From assembly GCA_949295005.1 (NCBI GenBank), contig CASFJL010000013.1, positions 1 through 37,218 of the forward strand: 37,218 nucleotides of DNA. Direction: 5' to 3'. Source of the stretch: an uncultured Pseudomonadota bacterium (GTDB lineage: Bacteria; Pseudomonadota; Alphaproteobacteria; RF32; CAG-239). The notes beneath the pieces are model-generated. The model saw only the letters and a list, made by a program, of their open reading frames with translations, had not been told where the DNA came from and made no database searches. The stretch's first letter is position 1, and each line of letters begins with the position of its first letter. Positions 26,625 through 36,090 of the stretch are shown one piece after another. A program made the translations under genes and the position numbers.

Positions 26625-27953
26625 GTGGAACTATTAATCATTGGAACATTAAACGGACAGATAGGTGCGGCAAGTAAAATTGCCATAGCACAGGGCGGAC
26701 ACGTTTCTTTGGCAGATACGGAAGAAAAGGGTTTGGAGATTTTGCGCTCAGGCAAGTCTATAGAACTGGTGATGATAGATGTTAAATTGGATGTATATAG
26801 CTTCATTCAATCTTTGCAGACGGAAAGAATAAATGTTGTTGTTGTGGCGTGTGGCGTTGCCAATGATTCAAGTTTGGCTGTTAAAGCCATTAAAGCCGGA
26901 GCTAAAGAATATATTCCCCTACCACCTGATCCGGAATTAATCGGCGCGGTTTTAGCAGCAGCCACCAGAGAAAATCACGCTCTGATATACGGGGACAAAA
27001 AGACGGAAGCTGTTTTGAAAATGATAAAACAAATTGCGCCGTCTGAAGCCAGTGTCTTGTTGACCGGAGAATCAGGAACCGGTAAAGAAATTTTTTCTCG
27101 TTTTATCCATGATAATTCAAAAAGAGCCAATAAAAAGTTTGTTGCAGTAAACTGTGCCGCCATTCCGGAAACCTTGTTGGAATCAGAGCTTTTTGGTTAT
27201 GAAAAAGGTGCGTTTACGGGGGCAGTCTCCAGAAGAATAGGCAAGTTTGAAGAAGCCTCTGACGGCACGCTCTTGCTTGATGAAATTTCAGAAATGGATA
27301 TAGGAATTCAAGCCAAATTATTGCGCGCTATTCAAGAAAAAGAAATTGATAGAATTGGCGGAAAAGCACCGATTAAGGTCAATACCAGAATTATAGCTAC
27401 CTCAAACCGCAAGTTGGAAGAAGCGGTCAAAAACGGAACATTTCGCCAAGATTTATACTATCGTTTAAATGTAGTTAATGTCAAAATTCCGGCCTTAAGA
27501 GAAAGAACGGATGATATTATTGTTTTGGCAAAACATTTTGTAAAAAAATATTCCGAATTAAATGAGCTGCCGATGAAAGCGTTGTCTGCTGAGGCTGAAG
27601 CCAAACTGTTGAATTATTTATGGCCAGGCAATGTGCGCGAGTTGGAAAATACCATTCATCGCGCAGTGTTGTTGTCAACACAAGATGAGATTGAAGATAC
27701 GGCAATTATCTTAGACGATGAAGATTCTATTATAGATAAGAGTAAGCAAACCCCAATAGAGCAACCAAGCGTTGCCAAAGTTGGGACAACGGTTGCAGAA
27801 ATGGAAAGAACATTAATTATAGATACATTAAAACACACTTTGGGTAACCGTACGGTAGCGGCGCAAATTTTAGGAATTTCGATTCGCACATTGCGCAATA
27901 AGCTCAAACAATATGAAACTCAAGGTTTTGATGTAGGTTCAACTGAAGAATAG
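26625..27953 (+). CDS. flbD: Sigma-54-dependent flagellar regulator FlbD
   Basis: A 442-residue enhancer-binding protein. The N-terminal receiver-like domain (about 1-115) keeps an Asp in the MIDVKLD phosphorylation-site position but lacks the acidic pair after strand one (LLIIGTLNGQ), so it looks degenerate, as in FlbD. The AAA+ domain (about 125-360) has Walker A GESGTGKE, the sigma-54-contacting GAFTGA, LLDEISEMD, and the arginine-finger region FRQDLYYRLNVV. A Fis-type helix-turn-helix ends the protein (NRTVAAQILGISIRTLRNKL). The GTG start has AGAGGAA six bases upstream. It should activate the sigma-54 promoter before fliK. Confidence 0.93.
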   Translation: MELLIIGTLNGQIGAASKIAIAQGGHVSLADTEEKGLEILRSGKSIELVMIDVKLDVYSFIQSLQTERINVVVVACGVANDSSLAVKAIKAGAKEYIPLPPDPELIGAVLAAATRENHALIYGDKKTEAVLKMIKQIAPSEASVLLTGESGTGKEIFSRFIHDNSKRANKKFVAVNCAAIPETLLESELFGYEKGAFTGAVSRRIGKFEEASDGTLLLDEISEMDIGIQAKLLRAIQEKEIDRIGGKAPIKVNTRIIATSNRKLEEAVKNGTFRQDLYYRLNVVNVKIPALRERTDDIIVLAKHFVKKYSELNELPMKALSAEAEAKLLNYLWPGNVRELENTIHRAVLLSTQDEIEDTAIILDDEDSIIDKSKQTPIEQPSVAKVGTTVAEMERTLIIDTLKHTLGNRTVAAQILGISIRTLRNKLKQYETQGFDVGSTEE

Positions 27954-27967
27954 GTCACAGTAAAATA

Positions 27968-30073
27968 ATGCAAAATAATATGTTTGGAAATAAGTCTTTT
28001 AAGGAAATGCTTGTCGGCGCAACCAAGCGTGGAGACTTGTTTTTTGCATTGTCTATTATTTTAATGCTGGTTATTTTGATTATGCCTTTACCGGCATGGT
28101 TGTTGGATATTGCTTTGGCTTTATCTATTACAATGTCATGCTTGGTTTTAATGACCGCAATTTTTATAGAAAAGCCAACAGAGTTTAGTGCGTTTCCTTT
28201 AGTCTTGTTAATTACAACCATGTATAGATTAGCCTTAAACTTGGCCTCAACACGTTTGATTTTATCTAAAGGTTATTTAGGGCCCGATGCCGCCGGAGAA
28301 GTTATTAAAGCTTTTGGCGGATTTATCATGGGTAATAACTTTGTTATCGGTGTGATTGTCTTTGCAATTTTGGTTTTGGTGAACTTTGTGGTTATCACCA
28401 AAGGTTCCGGTCGTATTGCAGAAGTGGCCGCCAGATTTGCATTAGATGCCATGCCCGGAAAACAAATGGCTATTGATGCAGACTTATCTTCCGGTTTGAT
28501 TAATGAAGCCGAAGCCAAAAAAAGAAGAGAAGACTTATCTAAAGAAAGCTCATTTTACGGAGCTATGGACGGTGCCTCGAAATTTGTTCGAGGAGATGCC
28601 ATCGCAGGTTTGCTGATTACGTTTATTAACGTGGTTGCCGGAATTATTATCGGTATGGTGCAAAATGACTTAAGCTTTGCCGAGGCAAGTTCAACCTATA
28701 CGCAATTAACGGTTGGTGATGGTCTGGTTTCTCAGGTTCCGGCTTTAATTGTTTCAGTTGCAGCAGGTATCTTGGTTTCTAAGGCAGGTATGACAGATGC
28801 CACAGATAAAGTTTTGTTTGACCAAGTTGCAAATTATCCCAAAGCGTTGGGTATGTCATCTTTTCTGGCGTTGGCATTAGGAATGCTCCCCGGCACACCG
28901 GCCATTCCGTTTGTGATGTTGGCATCTTTAACCGGTGCAACGGCCTATTATTTAGACAAGCGTCAAAAAGAAGTTCAATCCAAGGCGCAAGAACTTATGG
29001 CTCAAGAAAAAAAGCAAGGAGCCGCAGCCAAAGCGCAAGAAGAACCAATATCAAATGTATTAAGAATAGATTTGATTCGTTTGGAAATAGGATACGGCTT
29101 GTTGCCTTTAATCAATGAAGAAACCAACAAAAAATTAACAGATCAGATTAGAGCCTTAAGACGAGCTTTGGCCGCAGAATTAGGTTTTGTTATGCCTTCA
29201 ATTCGCATTCAAGATAATATGCAACTTGCCCCTAATGAATATAATATTTATATCAAAGAAGTAAGAGCAGGTAAGGGAGAATTAAGACCAACCCAATTAT
29301 TGGTAATGGACCCCAGAGGAGAAAAAATTAATATCCCCGGAGAAGAGACATTGGAACCGACATTTGGCTTAAAAGCCATGTGGGTAGACCAATCTTATCG
29401 AGAAGAGGCCATGTTCAGAGGTTATACGGTTGTAGACCCTTCAACGGTTGTAACCACGCACATAACCGAGCTGGTTAAGGATAATATGCCTGAATTGTTA
29501 TCTTATGCAGAGACGCAAAAACTGCTTGATGAACTAGATAAAGAACAACAAAAACTTGTAAAAGAATTAATTCCAAGCAAGGTCAGTTTGGGAGCGGTGC
29601 AAAGAATTTTGCAAAATTTGTTGCAAGAACGTGTTTCCATTAGAGATTTACCCTCAATTTTGGAAGGAATTTCAGAAGCAGTTACAACAACGCATAGTTT
29701 GATGATGATAACAGAGCACGTCAGAACACGCTTGGCCAGACAGTTGTCAAACGCATATGCTAATGAATATGGTGTAATATCATTAGTGACATTATCCCCC
29801 TCATGGGAACAAGCATTTGCAGAGTCAATTATTGGAGATGGTGATGATCGTCAGTTGGCAATGGCGCCGAGTAGTTTGCAAAACTTTATAAAAAAAGTCA
29901 GAGATGTGATGGAAGATTTGGCAGTAAAAGGAGAAAATCCGGTTTTGTTGACCAGTCCCAATATACGTCCGTTTGTGCGTTCAATTATAGAAAGATTTCG
30001 CCCAATGACAGTTGTTATGTCTCAAAATGAAATCCACCCCAAAGCAAAAATAAAGACGGTTGGTCAAATATAA
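27968..30073 (+). CDS. flhA: Flagellar export gate protein FlhA
   Basis: A 701-residue component of the type III export gate. The N-terminal half (about 25-330) has eight hydrophobic segments and the family signature around RLALNLASTRLILSKG, and the cytoplasmic FHIPEP loop with RFALDAMPGKQMAIDADL. The C-terminal half (about 370-695) is the soluble nonamer-ring domain that binds chaperone-substrate complexes. It begins 14 bases after flbD with only a distant AGG, so translation may be coupled to flbD. Its position after flbD differs from Caulobacter, where flhA is elsewhere. Confidence 0.97.
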   Translation: MQNNMFGNKSFKEMLVGATKRGDLFFALSIILMLVILIMPLPAWLLDIALALSITMSCLVLMTAIFIEKPTEFSAFPLVLLITTMYRLALNLASTRLILSKGYLGPDAAGEVIKAFGGFIMGNNFVIGVIVFAILVLVNFVVITKGSGRIAEVAARFALDAMPGKQMAIDADLSSGLINEAEAKKRREDLSKESSFYGAMDGASKFVRGDAIAGLLITFINVVAGIIIGMVQNDLSFAEASSTYTQLTVGDGLVSQVPALIVSVAAGILVSKAGMTDATDKVLFDQVANYPKALGMSSFLALALGMLPGTPAIPFVMLASLTGATAYYLDKRQKEVQSKAQELMAQEKKQGAAAKAQEEPISNVLRIDLIRLEIGYGLLPLINEETNKKLTDQIRALRRALAAELGFVMPSIRIQDNMQLAPNEYNIYIKEVRAGKGELRPTQLLVMDPRGEKINIPGEETLEPTFGLKAMWVDQSYREEAMFRGYTVVDPSTVVTTHITELVKDNMPELLSYAETQKLLDELDKEQQKLVKELIPSKVSLGAVQRILQNLLQERVSIRDLPSILEGISEAVTTTHSLMMITEHVRTRLARQLSNAYANEYGVISLVTLSPSWEQAFAESIIGDGDDRQLAMAPSSLQNFIKKVRDVMEDLAVKGENPVLLTSPNIRPFVRSIIERFRPMTVVMSQNEIHPKAKIKTVGQI

Positions 30074-30084
30074 AGAGGTGAGAG

Positions 30085-31041
30085 ATGAAGGTTAAGAAAT
30101 ATCTTGTTTCCAACATGGCGGAAGGCTTTTTGCAAATAAAAGCCGAGCTTGGAGAAGATGCAATAATACTTTCATCAAATCAGACATCAGACGGTAAAAT
30201 AGAAGTAACGGCCGCCATAGATGAAGATGAGGAAATTGAATTTTTTGCACAAGAAAGCAAAAGCATATCAACCAAACAAATATTTTCAGAATCTCATATT
30301 AGAGAATGCATGGAGTATCACCATGTTTTAGATGTTGTTTCTCAAAAAATTATGGCAACCATACGCCAAATTTCAGCAATAAAACAAGCAAAAACAGAAC
30401 AAGAAGTGTTATCAGAAAGTTTGGCAAAATTATATGCATTTAATGATATTTTAGATAAAAGACAGCAAATAAAGATGTTTATGGGTGTTTCCGGCAGCGG
30501 CAAATCAACAGCCATAGCCAAAATTGCCACCCAAGCAAAATTTCAAAAGCAAACTTGTGTTATTATAAGTACGGATAATGTCAGAGCCGGAGCCAACAAG
30601 CAATTGGAAGCTTTTGCCAATATATTGAATGTTGAGTTTGTTTTTTGTTCCAATGCGCAAGATTTACAAAAAACAATCCAACAATATCAAAAGCAATATG
30701 ACTTTATTTTAATAGATACACCGGGAATTAATCCTTTTATTGAAGCAGAAGTAAAAAGAGTATGGAAATTGGCGCATCAAGAAAATTGTCAAAAAATATT
30801 GACCATAGATGCAGGTAGAAACGCAGAAGAAGCTGTTGAAATAGCAGAAATATTTTCAGAATTGGGAGCCACGGCGTTATTGCCGACCAGATTAGATTTG
30901 ACCAGAAGAATTGGAACGGTTTTATCTGTTGCGGCTTGTTGTGATATGAGTTTTTATGCCGGTAGTGTCAGTTCATCAATTGCGCATGGATTAGCCCCCA
31001 TCACACCGCAAACATTGTCAAAGTTAATATTATCAGAATAA
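30085..31041 (+). CDS. flhF: Flagellar SRP-type GTPase FlhF
   Basis: A 318-residue GTPase of the SRP family that sets the site and number of polar flagella. A short N-terminal basic domain (MKVKKYLVSNMAEGFLQIKA, then ELGEDAIILSS) is typical. The G domain follows with P-loop GVSGSGKST (134-142), STDNVRAGA (162-170) and DTPG (211-214). It is shorter than many FlhF proteins because the B-domain linker is compact. GAGGTGAGAG precedes the ATG. flhG follows after ten bases. Confidence 0.92.
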   Translation: MKVKKYLVSNMAEGFLQIKAELGEDAIILSSNQTSDGKIEVTAAIDEDEEIEFFAQESKSISTKQIFSESHIRECMEYHHVLDVVSQKIMATIRQISAIKQAKTEQEVLSESLAKLYAFNDILDKRQQIKMFMGVSGSGKSTAIAKIATQAKFQKQTCVIISTDNVRAGANKQLEAFANILNVEFVFCSNAQDLQKTIQQYQKQYDFILIDTPGINPFIEAEVKRVWKLAHQENCQKILTIDAGRNAEEAVEIAEIFSELGATALLPTRLDLTRRIGTVLSVAACCDMSFYAGSVSSSIAHGLAPITPQTLSKLILSE

Positions 31042-31051
31042 GGGACGAAAA

Positions 31052-31864
31052 ATGGAAAATTTTGTTTCAGAAGAATTAAAAGTCATGGAAAAAGCCCCAT
31101 TGAGCCGACGAGTGAAAAAAGGCAAAAATATGATAGCGGTGGCATCGGGCAAAGGCGGTGTAGGAAAAACATGGTTTTCTATTACGCTTTCTCATGCCTT
31201 AAGTTTATTAAGACAAAGAGTCTTATTGTTTGACGGAGATTTAGGTTTAGCCAACATAGATATACAATTAGGTTTAATGGCAAAATATGATTTAGGCAGC
31301 GTTGTTTCCGGTAGGTTAACCTTAAATCAAGTTGTTCAAACATATGACAAAGGCAGCTTTGATGTGATTGTTGGTCGTTCAGGTTCTGCCGGTTTGGCAT
31401 CTATGCCCATAGGCAGATTGCAAATTTTAGGAGAAGATTTGTCATTATTATCTTCATCATACAATAAAGTCATTTTAGATATGGGAGCCGGTGTAGAAAA
31501 ATCAGTGAGAATATTATCAGGCATGGCAGAAAAAATAATAGTTGTATGCACGGATGAACCCACCTCATTGACAGATGCTTATGCCTTTATCAAAATAATG
31601 ACGTTGCAATATCCAAAATCAGAAATAAAAATAGTAATTAATCAGGCCAACACGCAAAGAGAAGGACAAAGAACGTATGAGACATTATTAAAAGCTTGTC
31701 AAAACTTTTTGAAAATAAGTCCGGCGTTGTTAGGTATCATCAGAAGAGATACCAGAGTAAGAGATTCAATTCGCAATCAAGTATCCATACTGACCAGATA
31801 TCCCACTTCAGAAGCGGCGGAAGACGTGTTAGCGATAGCCAAAAGGTTGTTAGCAGATGGATAG
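31052..31864 (+). CDS. flhG: MinD-type ATPase FlhG (FleN), flagellar number regulator
   Basis: A 270-residue ParA/MinD-family ATPase. The deviant Walker A is GKGGVGKT (33-40), then FDGDLGLANIDIQLGL and the switch II DMGAG. The C-terminal region (RRDTRVRDSIRNQVSILTRYP) fits FlhG. FlhG normally restrains flagellar number together with FlhF. The classical N-terminal DQAxxLR motif that stimulates FlhF is not visible in the first 25 residues. The next gene overlaps its last eight bases. Confidence 0.9.
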   Translation: MENFVSEELKVMEKAPLSRRVKKGKNMIAVASGKGGVGKTWFSITLSHALSLLRQRVLLFDGDLGLANIDIQLGLMAKYDLGSVVSGRLTLNQVVQTYDKGSFDVIVGRSGSAGLASMPIGRLQILGEDLSLLSSSYNKVILDMGAGVEKSVRILSGMAEKIIVVCTDEPTSLTDAYAFIKIMTLQYPKSEIKIVINQANTQREGQRTYETLLKACQNFLKISPALLGIIRRDTRVRDSIRNQVSILTRYPTSEAAEDVLAIAKRLLADG

Positions 31865-33527
31865 TTTAATACCAGGCATATCTCAGCCTAGTATAACGCC
31901 CAACAAGCAAGAACAAGGTTTGAGTGCAGAAATTTCAAATTTGAAAGAAGAGTTGTTATCCAACTTAAAAGTTGGGCAAAGTTATTTGATAGATAATATC
32001 ACTTTTGACAACAAAAATTATATGATATCCGGCAAGATAAATATTGCAAATTTACAAGAAAATATAGATATTTTGCTCAAACAAAACATAAATTTGCCGG
32101 CAGAACAAATTCAAGACATTCAGTTAAAAATCAGTCAAATATCAGATGACAGTGTTAAAGTAAATATCCAAAAAATCAATAATGAAGCCTTTAATAAATA
32201 TATTTTGCAAAATGCTGAAGATGTGGCAGGCATAAATAATTCAAGCATAATTATAAGCAAGAGTAGCTCATTAGATGTTCAGAAATTTATAGAAATGCCG
32301 GTTTATCAAATATTAAGGCAAGTATTTGCAAAAGAAAATTTATCAACACAAGTTAATAAAATATTAGAAGAAAATTTTCAACATTCTAAGATTTCGGTAG
32401 AAATAGAGCAATTTGTGAACAGTAAAACCACGTCTTTAGAAAAGTTGTTTCCTCAGTTTGAAAAAACGGTAGAAAATTCCATAAGCAGAATAGGCTTAAT
32501 CATAAAAAAAATTGCTCAGGAAACAAGTCAGCCTGAAGCAAATTTATCTAATTTAAAAGAAAATATAACCCAATTAAGGCAAGAAATTTTGCAATGGAAA
32601 AATATGCCTCTACCGGCTCAGGCCTATTCCAAGCCGGATAGCAAATTGTTGGCATTAAGAAGTTTTATTGGTAATTTTTTGCCGGAATCTGTTTTGCGCG
32701 TGGAAAATAATGCCAAAATATTATTGAAGGTGTCAGAAATTATTTTTCCGGAAGAAAAAATGGAGATTTATGCTGATAAGCTTATGGCCAGTCAACGGTT
32801 GGTAGAACATTTGCCAAAGTTTAGCCAAATTATGAAGTTGATGTTTATGAACAACCAGCAGGTGGAGAAAATAGAAGATATTTTCAAAAGCATATCTCCT
32901 CTAAACTCGGAGAGAGGAGATAAATTGGCACAAAAAATCATACAAAAATTTCCGACGGATAATGAGCAAATGTTATCCAATATGTTAAAATTCATCAAAG
33001 CCGGAAATGAAAAAAACATAGATTTATGGCTTGGCAAAGAGATAATGTCAGAGTTACAAAATTTTGGCCGAGAAGGACTTGAAGTTGGGCAAAAATTAAC
33101 CGAATTTTTTCAAAACTCAATCAAAGAAACCTCTCAATGGAAAATTGTAGATATTCCGTTTTTGAACGGAGATGCCATTAATAGGATTCGCCTTGCCATA
33201 AAAAACTTTAAGGATGAAGAAAATAAAGCCAATCAAAGCAAGAAAAAACAATCGGCAAGATTTGTGGTAGATACAAACTTTAGCCAATTGGGAAATTTTC
33301 AATTTGATGGCTTTACGTTTAATAAAGAACGGCATTTTGACTTAATAATCAGAACCAATCAAGATATTCCGCAAGATTTGAAAAAAAATATTTTTGCCAT
33401 TTTTAAAAATACATTGCATCAGTTGGAATATAAAGGCACAATAAAAATAAATATTAAGGAAAATTTTATAAAAATATATGAGAATGAAGAAAAAGAAGAT
33501 GTCTTAAAACAAGGTTTGTATATCTGA
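31857..33527 (+). CDS. FliK-like protein of the flagellar operon
   Basis: A 556-residue protein without signal peptide or membrane segment, mostly helical, with a hydrophobic-patterned C-terminal domain (about 465-540). That domain reads FVVDTNFSQLGNFQFDGFTF, HFDLIIRT and a final amphipathic helix and strand. This resembles the C-terminal hook-length-control fold of FliK, in the form seen in uncharacterised alphaproteobacterial proteins near flhF/flhG. A second FliK-type protein is therefore my inference; the real fliK is at 17.9 kb. It overlaps flhG by eight bases and the next gene by one, indicating translational coupling. Confidence 0.65.
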   Translation: MDSLIPGISQPSITPNKQEQGLSAEISNLKEELLSNLKVGQSYLIDNITFDNKNYMISGKINIANLQENIDILLKQNINLPAEQIQDIQLKISQISDDSVKVNIQKINNEAFNKYILQNAEDVAGINNSSIIISKSSSLDVQKFIEMPVYQILRQVFAKENLSTQVNKILEENFQHSKISVEIEQFVNSKTTSLEKLFPQFEKTVENSISRIGLIIKKIAQETSQPEANLSNLKENITQLRQEILQWKNMPLPAQAYSKPDSKLLALRSFIGNFLPESVLRVENNAKILLKVSEIIFPEEKMEIYADKLMASQRLVEHLPKFSQIMKLMFMNNQQVEKIEDIFKSISPLNSERGDKLAQKIIQKFPTDNEQMLSNMLKFIKAGNEKNIDLWLGKEIMSELQNFGREGLEVGQKLTEFFQNSIKETSQWKIVDIPFLNGDAINRIRLAIKNFKDEENKANQSKKKQSARFVVDTNFSQLGNFQFDGFTFNKERHFDLIIRTNQDIPQDLKKNIFAIFKNTLHQLEYKGTIKINIKENFIKIYENEEKEDVLKQGLYI

Positions 33528-34699
33528 TGACAAATGAAAAAGAATATAACAAAGATGCGCTGGGATATTACAGAATTATAGGTGTTAGTCCGGATGCAGA
33601 TGAGGTCATGATAAAAAACAGATATCATGAAAGGGCAAAAGTTTGGCATCCGGATCACAATAGCGGAGATAGCGCCAAAGAAAATTTTCAAAAACTTTCA
33701 GTGGCATATAAAATATTAAGCGATGAAAATAAAAGACTTTCATATGATTTATTATGCAGTGCATATTCTTTTAAGACATTTCCGGATATGAATATGTTAA
33801 AAATATTTAAAAATCAGAATGAAAAAGATGATTTTAATTTAAAAGTTATCAGTTTAAGCCAAGTAACGGGTAAGATAATAAAGCATAACATAAGCAAACA
33901 AGATAAAGTATGCAATTATCAAGAGGCAGTTCAAGAAGTTTTCAAAACATCTGTACACAACTGGCTTTGCGGTTGGTGGAGTATAAAAAGTATTCCTAAA
34001 AATATAAAGGCTATAATTGAAAACTATAAAAAAATTGGCTTAAATAGAGAAGAAAATTATCAATTATGGGTGCACAATGCCGTAGCATATTGGCAAAACA
34101 GACAATTGGGCAATGCATATATTTCAGCTGTTTTGGCAGGGCAATATGCCAATGAAGTGCAAAAGCAATTATTAAAAAAATTAATCATTAAATTAAAGGT
34201 AAAACCGCAATTTAAGCTAAAAGCATGGAACATGCTCAACTTAAAGCTCATTCAATTGATTATGCCCTTGGCGTTTTTAATAGTCATAATATCTCCTTTT
34301 TCTGCAAAATTTGTAACAGAAAGAGATTTGATGAGTTATTTTAGCAAAAAAAATGAAATAGAATATAACCAAGAGGTGCGCTTTTATGGAGGAAGAACAA
34401 CCACAGACGACATGGTTGTAGCAAAGATTATAAAGTTTCCGGTAGATGTTCATGATACAAGTAAATTATATCATGTTGTATCAGATCAACAGGTGATGTA
34501 TGGTCCGTCAGAGAGTTTTGATGTTATCAAAACCATAAAAAAAGGAACAACAGTTAGAATAACAGGAATTTCACCGGATGAAATTTGGTATAGAATAATG
34601 TTAGATGAAGGAGAAATGGGTTTTGTAAAAACAGAGTTTTTAAAAGCAGGCATAGGCAATAAAATACCATTTGGCAGCCAAATATACCAAAATGAATGA
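33527..34699 (+). CDS. J-domain membrane protein with C-terminal SH3-like domain
   Basis: A 390-residue protein. An N-terminal J-domain (about 10-76) has the intact HPD (41-43) needed to stimulate DnaK ATPase, followed by FQKLSVAYKILSDENKRLSYD. A middle helical region (about 100-235) leads to one membrane segment (241-258, LIQLIMPLAFLIVIISPF), and a bacterial SH3-like domain (about 314-374; VMYGPSESFDVIKTIKKG, WYRI, GFVKTEFL) ends it. Predicted topology: J-domain in the cytoplasm, SH3 in the periplasm. The Zn-finger and client-binding parts of DnaJ are absent. The ATG overlaps the stop of the FliK-like gene (ATGA). Confidence 0.85.
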   Translation: MTNEKEYNKDALGYYRIIGVSPDADEVMIKNRYHERAKVWHPDHNSGDSAKENFQKLSVAYKILSDENKRLSYDLLCSAYSFKTFPDMNMLKIFKNQNEKDDFNLKVISLSQVTGKIIKHNISKQDKVCNYQEAVQEVFKTSVHNWLCGWWSIKSIPKNIKAIIENYKKIGLNREENYQLWVHNAVAYWQNRQLGNAYISAVLAGQYANEVQKQLLKKLIIKLKVKPQFKLKAWNMLNLKLIQLIMPLAFLIVIISPFSAKFVTERDLMSYFSKKNEIEYNQEVRFYGGRTTTDDMVVAKIIKFPVDVHDTSKLYHVVSDQQVMYGPSESFDVIKTIKKGTTVRITGISPDEIWYRIMLDEGEMGFVKTEFLKAGIGNKIPFGSQIYQNE

Positions 34700-34772
34700 C
34701 AAGAAAAAGATTGAAATTCAAAAAAAATATGATATAAGCAAAGCAACAAACAATTATTATGACTATTTTTAA
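34692..34772 (+). CDS. Possible 26-residue peptide overlapping the J-domain gene
   Basis: An ATG at 34692 overlaps the end of the J-domain gene (eight bases, ATGAATGA arrangement) and opens a 26-codon frame to TAA at 34770. The translation begins MNDKKKIEIQKKYDISKA and ends in a Tyr-rich NNYYDYF. Such start-stop overlap often means coupled translation, as between the preceding two genes, but so short a frame could be chance. Confidence 0.25.
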   Translation: MNDKKKIEIQKKYDISKATNNYYDYF

Positions 34773-34835
34773 GGTAGAAAAAGTCAGAATTTGTTTGCAA
34801 TTAAATATTATTATTAACAAAAAATTTTAAGTAAA

Positions 34836-36038
34836 ATGGAAGCAAAAAATTTAGAATTGCAAAAAAAATTTGATTTGTTTCAAATCGGTGATGTTATCTC
34901 AGGTATGGCTCAGAAAAAAGAAAAAGAAAAAATTTGGGTCAAATGTGTTGGCGGTGCTTGGGGATATATTCCAAAATCAACAATGCTAGAATATCAAAGA
35001 ACTGGCGTAAACATTAAGCAAGAGCAAGAATATCAGTTTTTGGTAGATAATATTGATGAAGGTATTCCCGTATTAGAGCTCCCGTTATCAGAAATGTTAA
35101 AAAACAGCCTGATGAAAGGCAAAGTAAAAATAAGCACAAGTCACAAAGTTGTTATTTCTTTATATATAGATAACAAAGAATATTACGGCATATATACCAT
35201 AAAGCCGGAAGATGCATCAATACTGCCTCTTAAAGAAGAAACAAATATTCTTTGTAAAAATATGGAGATGAGCACTTCAGATGATGTGTTTATAGTCAAA
35301 GAAATACAGCCGCTTATAAATCCGGAGAATAAGTCTGATCAAAATGCCATTCAGGATAAGCCAGAGAAAAAAGAACAAGTTTTTTCCATGCCGCAATCAT
35401 GGACGCAAGAACAAGTTCTTGCCGCAGCCAAAGATGGAATAATATCTATCGGTGCAATGAAAATCGGTGAATATTATATTGTTACGGTTGGCAAAAATGG
35501 TAGATTCTTTTTTGAAGATGGTCGTTATGCTTTGCAAGATGAAACAGGTGATTTTTCTCAAAATTTATGGGAAGGTGACACCTATTTGGCCGTTGTGAGC
35601 TTTATTTCCGAATACAAAAAAATTTATATTAAGCTGATTCAACAGGTAGATAAAAGTTATATAGAACAGTTTAATAAGTTGCAAAATGTAGATTATCGTC
35701 CAATATTTTGCTCAAGAAAAACAAATTTTGTATGTATAAAGCACGGTTGTTTTTTCGGTGTAAGAAATGAAGAAGTAGTGTCTGCCGCAAAAGCGCAAAA
35801 CTCATTAAACTGCTTTGAGCGATATTGGCTCGGGTTTTGTTATGAGGCAGATGTTACAAAAGGCCAAATCTTTTTGCAAAAAAATGATAATACGGAGTTT
35901 CCGGCTACCATAAAAAACAAACCCAAATACTTTTCCAAAGCCAATTATGCCATTTTTGAGGTTGTTAATATCCAAGCAACGGAAAATGGTACAATGGTTG
36001 AGGTTGATGTTAAATATTGTGATAACATTGAAAAATAA
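34836..36038 (+). CDS. Unknown protein with possible repeated OB-like modules
   Basis: A 400-residue soluble protein without signal peptide. The start (FQIGDVISGMAQKKEKEKIW, then VKCVGGAWGYIPKSTML, 15-51) resembles an S1/OB-type beta barrel. Similar patterns recur around residues 95-160, 205-270 and 295-375, always a Gly-led strand, charged turn and hydrophobic strand. A Lys/Glu/Gln-rich linker (about 163-190) divides the halves. The second half has six cysteines. No family was recognised with confidence. It lies 136 bases behind the J-domain gene, has no clear ribosome binding site, and ends at a strong terminator. It might be the last gene of the flagellar transcript or stand alone. Confidence 0.65.
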   Translation: MEAKNLELQKKFDLFQIGDVISGMAQKKEKEKIWVKCVGGAWGYIPKSTMLEYQRTGVNIKQEQEYQFLVDNIDEGIPVLELPLSEMLKNSLMKGKVKISTSHKVVISLYIDNKEYYGIYTIKPEDASILPLKEETNILCKNMEMSTSDDVFIVKEIQPLINPENKSDQNAIQDKPEKKEQVFSMPQSWTQEQVLAAAKDGIISIGAMKIGEYYIVTVGKNGRFFFEDGRYALQDETGDFSQNLWEGDTYLAVVSFISEYKKIYIKLIQQVDKSYIEQFNKLQNVDYRPIFCSRKTNFVCIKHGCFFGVRNEEVVSAAKAQNSLNCFERYWLGFCYEADVTKGQIFLQKNDNTEFPATIKNKPKYFSKANYAIFEVVNIQATENGTMVEVDVKYCDNIEK

Positions 36039-36041
36039 ATA

Positions 36042-36079
36042 AAAAAAACTGCTTGAGGAAATGCTCAAGCAGTTTTTTT
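36042..36079. terminator. Bidirectional terminator between convergent genes
   Basis: A perfect 16-bp stem (36042-36057 and 36064-36079, core ACTGCTTGAG/CTCAAGCAGT) with six-base loop is bordered by A and T runs on both sides. It ends the plus-strand gene and the minus-strand cysteine-rich gene. Confidence 0.9.
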
Positions 36080-36090
36080 GCGCCTTTCAT

